Below are positions 6,165 to 8,357 of a stretch of DNA of 8,357 nucleotides, one piece after another. The notes beneath the pieces were generated by a model, which saw only the letters and a program-made list of their open reading frames with translations, made no database searches and was not told where the DNA came from. The DNA is from Actinomycetes bacterium (GTDB lineage Bacteria; Actinomycetota; Actinomycetes; Propionibacteriales; Propionibacteriaceae). Location of the stretch: positions 1-8,357 of the forward strand of contig JAKOQD010000080.1 of assembly GCA_029778515.1 (NCBI GenBank). Reading direction: 5' to 3'. How positions within the stretch are numbered: position 1 is the stretch's first letter; each line of letters begins with the position of its first letter. The position numbers and the translations under genes are program-made.

Positions 6165-6920
6165 ATGACGATCGAGCGCACGGAGCGCGAGTCGTACATC
6201 CTCGGTCAGCTTGCGCGTGACGGCTTCCTCACCGTCTCCGGGCTCTCCCGCAATCTCAAGGTCTCCGAAGTCACGATCCGCACTGACCTGCGCAATCTCG
6301 AGGAGCGCGGCGTCCTGGTGCGCACCCACGGCGGCGCCGAGGCGACGGGCTACCGCACCGTGCTGGAGCGGCAGTTGCAGCATGCCGGCGAAAAGGACCG
6401 CATCGCCGCTGCCGCCGCCGAACTCGTCCGCGACTTCGACCACATCATGATCGAGGCCGGCACCACCTGCGCCCAGATCGTCACCCACCTGAGCGGACGC
6501 AAGGGCGTCCAGATCCTCACCAATTCGACGCTGGTGCTGCGCCAGGCGCGGCTCAACCCGGCGCTGACCGTGATCCTCGTCGGCGGCGCTTTCCATCGTC
6601 CGAGCGAGTCGCTGGTCGGGCCGGTGACCTTGCGCAACCTCGCCGACTTCAATGTCCGGCTCGCCTTCTTCGGTACCGACGGCTTCAGCGTCGCCGGCGG
6701 GCTGACCACCGGCTTCGCCGAAGGCGCGGACGTGATTCGGGCCATGCAGGCTCGCGCGGTCGAGTCATGGCTGGTGGCTGACTCGGCCAAGTACGACCAG
6801 GCCGGTTTCGTCGCGGTCTCCGACCTCGGCGCGCTCACCGGTGTGATCACGGACGTCGGCCTGCCCGCCGACGCCCAATCCGACCTCAACAACAGCGGCC
6901 TTGAAGTCCGCTACGTCTAG
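6165..6920 (+). CDS. DeoR-family transcriptional regulator of sugar catabolism
   Basis: The 251-residue length is typical for the family. Residues 7-58 form the N-terminal winged helix-turn-helix, including the VSEVTIRTDLRNLEERG recognition segment and the RTHGGA that closes the DNA-binding domain. Residues from about 75 onward are the DeoR C-terminal sensor domain, which has a sugar-phosphate-isomerase-like fold and usually binds a phosphorylated sugar. Visible marks are EAGTT (97-101), LTNS, VGGAFH, GTDGF, ADSAKYDQAGF and ITD. An AAAGGA ribosome binding site at 6153-6158 lies six bases before the ATG. The gene is transcribed with the E2 gene 15 bases downstream and lies just behind the catabolic operon, so it is likely the local repressor of both operons and of itself. 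The inducer is probably a phosphorylated intermediate of the pathway (inference from family). Confidence 0.95.
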   Translation: MTIERTERESYILGQLARDGFLTVSGLSRNLKVSEVTIRTDLRNLEERGVLVRTHGGAEATGYRTVLERQLQHAGEKDRIAAAAAELVRDFDHIMIEAGTTCAQIVTHLSGRKGVQILTNSTLVLRQARLNPALTVILVGGAFHRPSESLVGPVTLRNLADFNVRLAFFGTDGFSVAGGLTTGFAEGADVIRAMQARAVESWLVADSAKYDQAGFVAVSDLGALTGVITDVGLPADAQSDLNNSGLEVRYV

Positions 6921-6935
6921 CAAAGGGAGTTCTCA

Positions 6936-8333
6936 ATGGCGCAGGTAGTGGTGATGCCCCAGCTGGGCAACACGGTGGAGTCGTGCCTGGTCACGACCTG
7001 GTTGGTCAAGGTCGGCGATGTGGTGGACGCCGCCACGCTGCTGTGCGAGATCGAGACCGACAAGTCGGCGATGGAGGTGCCCTCGGGCGTGGCCGGCACC
7101 GTGCTGGCGCTGCTCGCCGAGGAGGGCGACGACGTGCCGGTGAAGGAGCCGCTGGTGATCGTCGGCGAGCCGGGGGAGAACATCGAGGAGCTGCTGGCCG
7201 GGGCCGGGCTGCCGCCGGTGACCACCGGTGAGGCCGGCGAGGTGAACGAGTCCGTTCCTGAACCGCTGACTCCGGCCGTCTCGGCTTCCGCGGCTGCGCC
7301 TGCTGCGCCGGCCGTGGCCAGGTCGGACGAGGATTCGGCGGTCTCGCCGCGGGCTCGCGGACTGGCCGCGTCCCAGGGGATCGCTGCCGAGCAGTTGGCC
7401 GGAACCGGTCCGCAGGGACGGGTCATCGAGCGCGACGTGCAGTCCGCGATCGCGTCCGGTGCTGCGCTGACCCCGGGCGCCCGGGCTGCGGCGGAGGGCT
7501 TCGTGCCGGGTGCTGCCGGTACAGGGATCGGCGGACGGGTGACCCGCGCTGATCTGGCTGCTCCGGTGGCTGAGTCGGCCGAGAAGTCCCCTGCGGTCTC
7601 GACAGGGTCGACCAGCCGAGCGACCGCGGAGTTCCCCGGTGAGTTCACCGACATCCCGCTGAAGGGCATCCGCAAGGTGATCGCCGAGCGGATGATGAAC
7701 AGCCTGGCCACCTCGGCACAGCTGACCTACACGGCGACCGCGCCGGCGTCCGGTCTGCTCAAGCTGCGCAAGCGGCTGAAGAACGCCGCCGATCCCGAGT
7801 TGGCCGCGGTCACCATCGGCGACCTGGTCGGTTACGCCACGGTGAAGACGCTGGCCAAGCACGCGGTCGTCAACGCGCACCTGGCCGAGGGCACCCTGCG
7901 GAAGTTCGCCAACGTCCATCTCGGCATGGCGGTCGACACCCCGCGCGGCCTGCTGGTGCCGACGCTCCGCTTCGCCGACACTCTGACGCTGCGGGAGTTC
8001 TCGGTGCAGTCCAAGGCGCTGGCGAACGCGGCGATCGGTGGCTCGATCAGCCCCGACCTGCTCAGCGGCGCCACCTTCACGGTGAGCAACCTGGGTTCGT
8101 TCGGAATCGAGTCGTTCACCCCGCTGCTGAACGTGCCGCAGGTGGCCATCCTTGGCGTGGACGCGATCTTCCCCCGCGCGGTGATCAACGCCGACGGCTC
8201 GGTGGGTGCTGAGCAGCGGATCGGCTTCTCGCTGACCGCCGACCACCAGGTGATCGACGGAGCGGACGCAGCCCGCTACCTGAAGGACCTGTGCGCGGCG
8301 ATCGCCGACATCGACCTGACCGTGCTCGGCTGA
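6936..8333 (+). CDS. Dihydrolipoamide acyltransferase (E2) of a 2-oxo-acid or acetoin-type dehydrogenase complex
   Basis: The 465-residue core subunit transfers an acyl group from lipoyl-lysine to coenzyme A. Residues 1 to about 78 are a lipoyl domain with the target Lys43 in ETDKSAMEV. An acidic stretch and an Ala/Pro-rich linker follow. Residues 137-172 are a peripheral subunit-binding domain (SPRARGLAA to GRVIERDV). A second, weaker copy (LTPGARAAAEG to GGRVTRADL) spans about 178-208. The catalytic domain runs from about 225 to the end and has the active-site motif DHQVIDG, with His437 and Asp441; most E2 proteins have Arg where Gln438 stands. The start ATG follows AAGGGAG. The usual order is E1 alpha, E1 beta, E2, but here the gene directly follows a regulator and no E1 is visible, so the partners probably lie to the right. 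Whether the substrate is pyruvate, a branched-chain oxo acid or an acetoin-like diketone cannot be told from the sequence. Confidence 0.93.
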   Translation: MAQVVVMPQLGNTVESCLVTTWLVKVGDVVDAATLLCEIETDKSAMEVPSGVAGTVLALLAEEGDDVPVKEPLVIVGEPGENIEELLAGAGLPPVTTGEAGEVNESVPEPLTPAVSASAAAPAAPAVARSDEDSAVSPRARGLAASQGIAAEQLAGTGPQGRVIERDVQSAIASGAALTPGARAAAEGFVPGAAGTGIGGRVTRADLAAPVAESAEKSPAVSTGSTSRATAEFPGEFTDIPLKGIRKVIAERMMNSLATSAQLTYTATAPASGLLKLRKRLKNAADPELAAVTIGDLVGYATVKTLAKHAVVNAHLAEGTLRKFANVHLGMAVDTPRGLLVPTLRFADTLTLREFSVQSKALANAAIGGSISPDLLSGATFTVSNLGSFGIESFTPLLNVPQVAILGVDAIFPRAVINADGSVGAEQRIGFSLTADHQVIDGADAARYLKDLCAAIADIDLTVLG

Positions 8334-8346
8334 ACCGAATCCTGAC

Positions 8347-8353
8347 AAGGAAG
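8347..8353 (+). promoter_or_regulatory. Ribosome binding site for a further gene beyond the right edge
   Basis: AAGGAAG lies 13 bases after the E2 stop, and no terminator hairpin intervenes. The final base of the window is an A at a suitable spacing to begin an ATG. This suggests that the operon continues, plausibly with an E1 or E3 subunit, although the gene itself is not visible. Confidence 0.5.
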
Positions 8354-8357
8354 AACA

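Noticed and set aside
5865..6220. Small Arg/Pro-rich reading frames of 87 and 106 residues in the intergenic region
   Set aside because: They run through the terminator or the predicted DeoR promoter, have no good ribosome binding site and no recognisable sequence.
6933..8348. 471-residue antisense reading frame opposite the E2 gene
   Set aside because: It is the mirror of the E2 gene with biased composition and no recognisable domain; the E2 lipoyl, binding and catalytic motifs are unmistakable.

Overview
The window is high-GC DNA with strong G/C bias at third codon positions. It uses ATG and GTG starts and 4-base stop/start overlaps, and long shadow reading frames lie opposite almost every gene. 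This points to an actinobacterium, perhaps of the Propionibacteriaceae type; that placement is an inference from composition and gene style, since no marker gene is present. It reads as a chromosomal carbohydrate-catabolism locus. I see no rRNA, tRNA, CRISPR array, transposase or phage gene.

Layout. (1) Bases 1-772, minus strand: the start of a sugar-uptake operon. It has a FucU/RbsD-family sugar mutarotase followed, with an ATGA overlap, by the first 117 residues of an RbsA/MglA-type sugar ABC transporter ATPase, which runs off the left edge. (2) Bases 773-987: a divergent control region with a likely promoter for each direction and a small palindrome. (3) Bases 988-5841, plus strand: a three-gene operon. 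It encodes a PHP-like metal hydrolase, a 663-residue fusion of a class II aldolase to a sorbitol-6-phosphate-dehydrogenase-like SDR, and a 546-residue zinc-dependent alcohol dehydrogenase that appears to carry two nucleotide-binding domains in tandem. A strong terminator hairpin follows. (4) Bases 5842-6164: a 323-base intergenic stretch holding that terminator, a large imperfect hairpin, a short direct repeat and a promoter with an overlapping palindrome. (5) Bases 6165 to the right edge: a DeoR-family repressor and a lipoyl-carrying E2 acyltransferase of the 2-oxo-acid/acetoin dehydrogenase class. A ribosome binding site after it suggests that the operon continues beyond the window.

How the genes may work together (inference). 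A sugar or polyol enters through the ABC importer and FucU equilibrates its anomers. The zinc dehydrogenase and the SDR half of the fusion interconvert hydroxyl and keto groups, the aldolase half cleaves a ketose phosphate, and the PHP protein performs an unidentified hydrolytic step. The E2 protein would belong to a complex that oxidises a 2-oxo acid or diketone arising downstream. The DeoR protein probably senses a sugar phosphate and controls the divergent promoters and its own. The window has no sugar kinase and no E1 or E3 subunit, so the substrate cannot be named.

The points most worth a second look are the tandem Rossmann architecture of the dehydrogenase, a REP-like palindrome that sits in frame in the aldolase-SDR linker, the PHP-like protein lacking the usual TDH motif, the placement of the E2 gene, and a recurring CGAT/ATCG operator-like pattern at the promoters.
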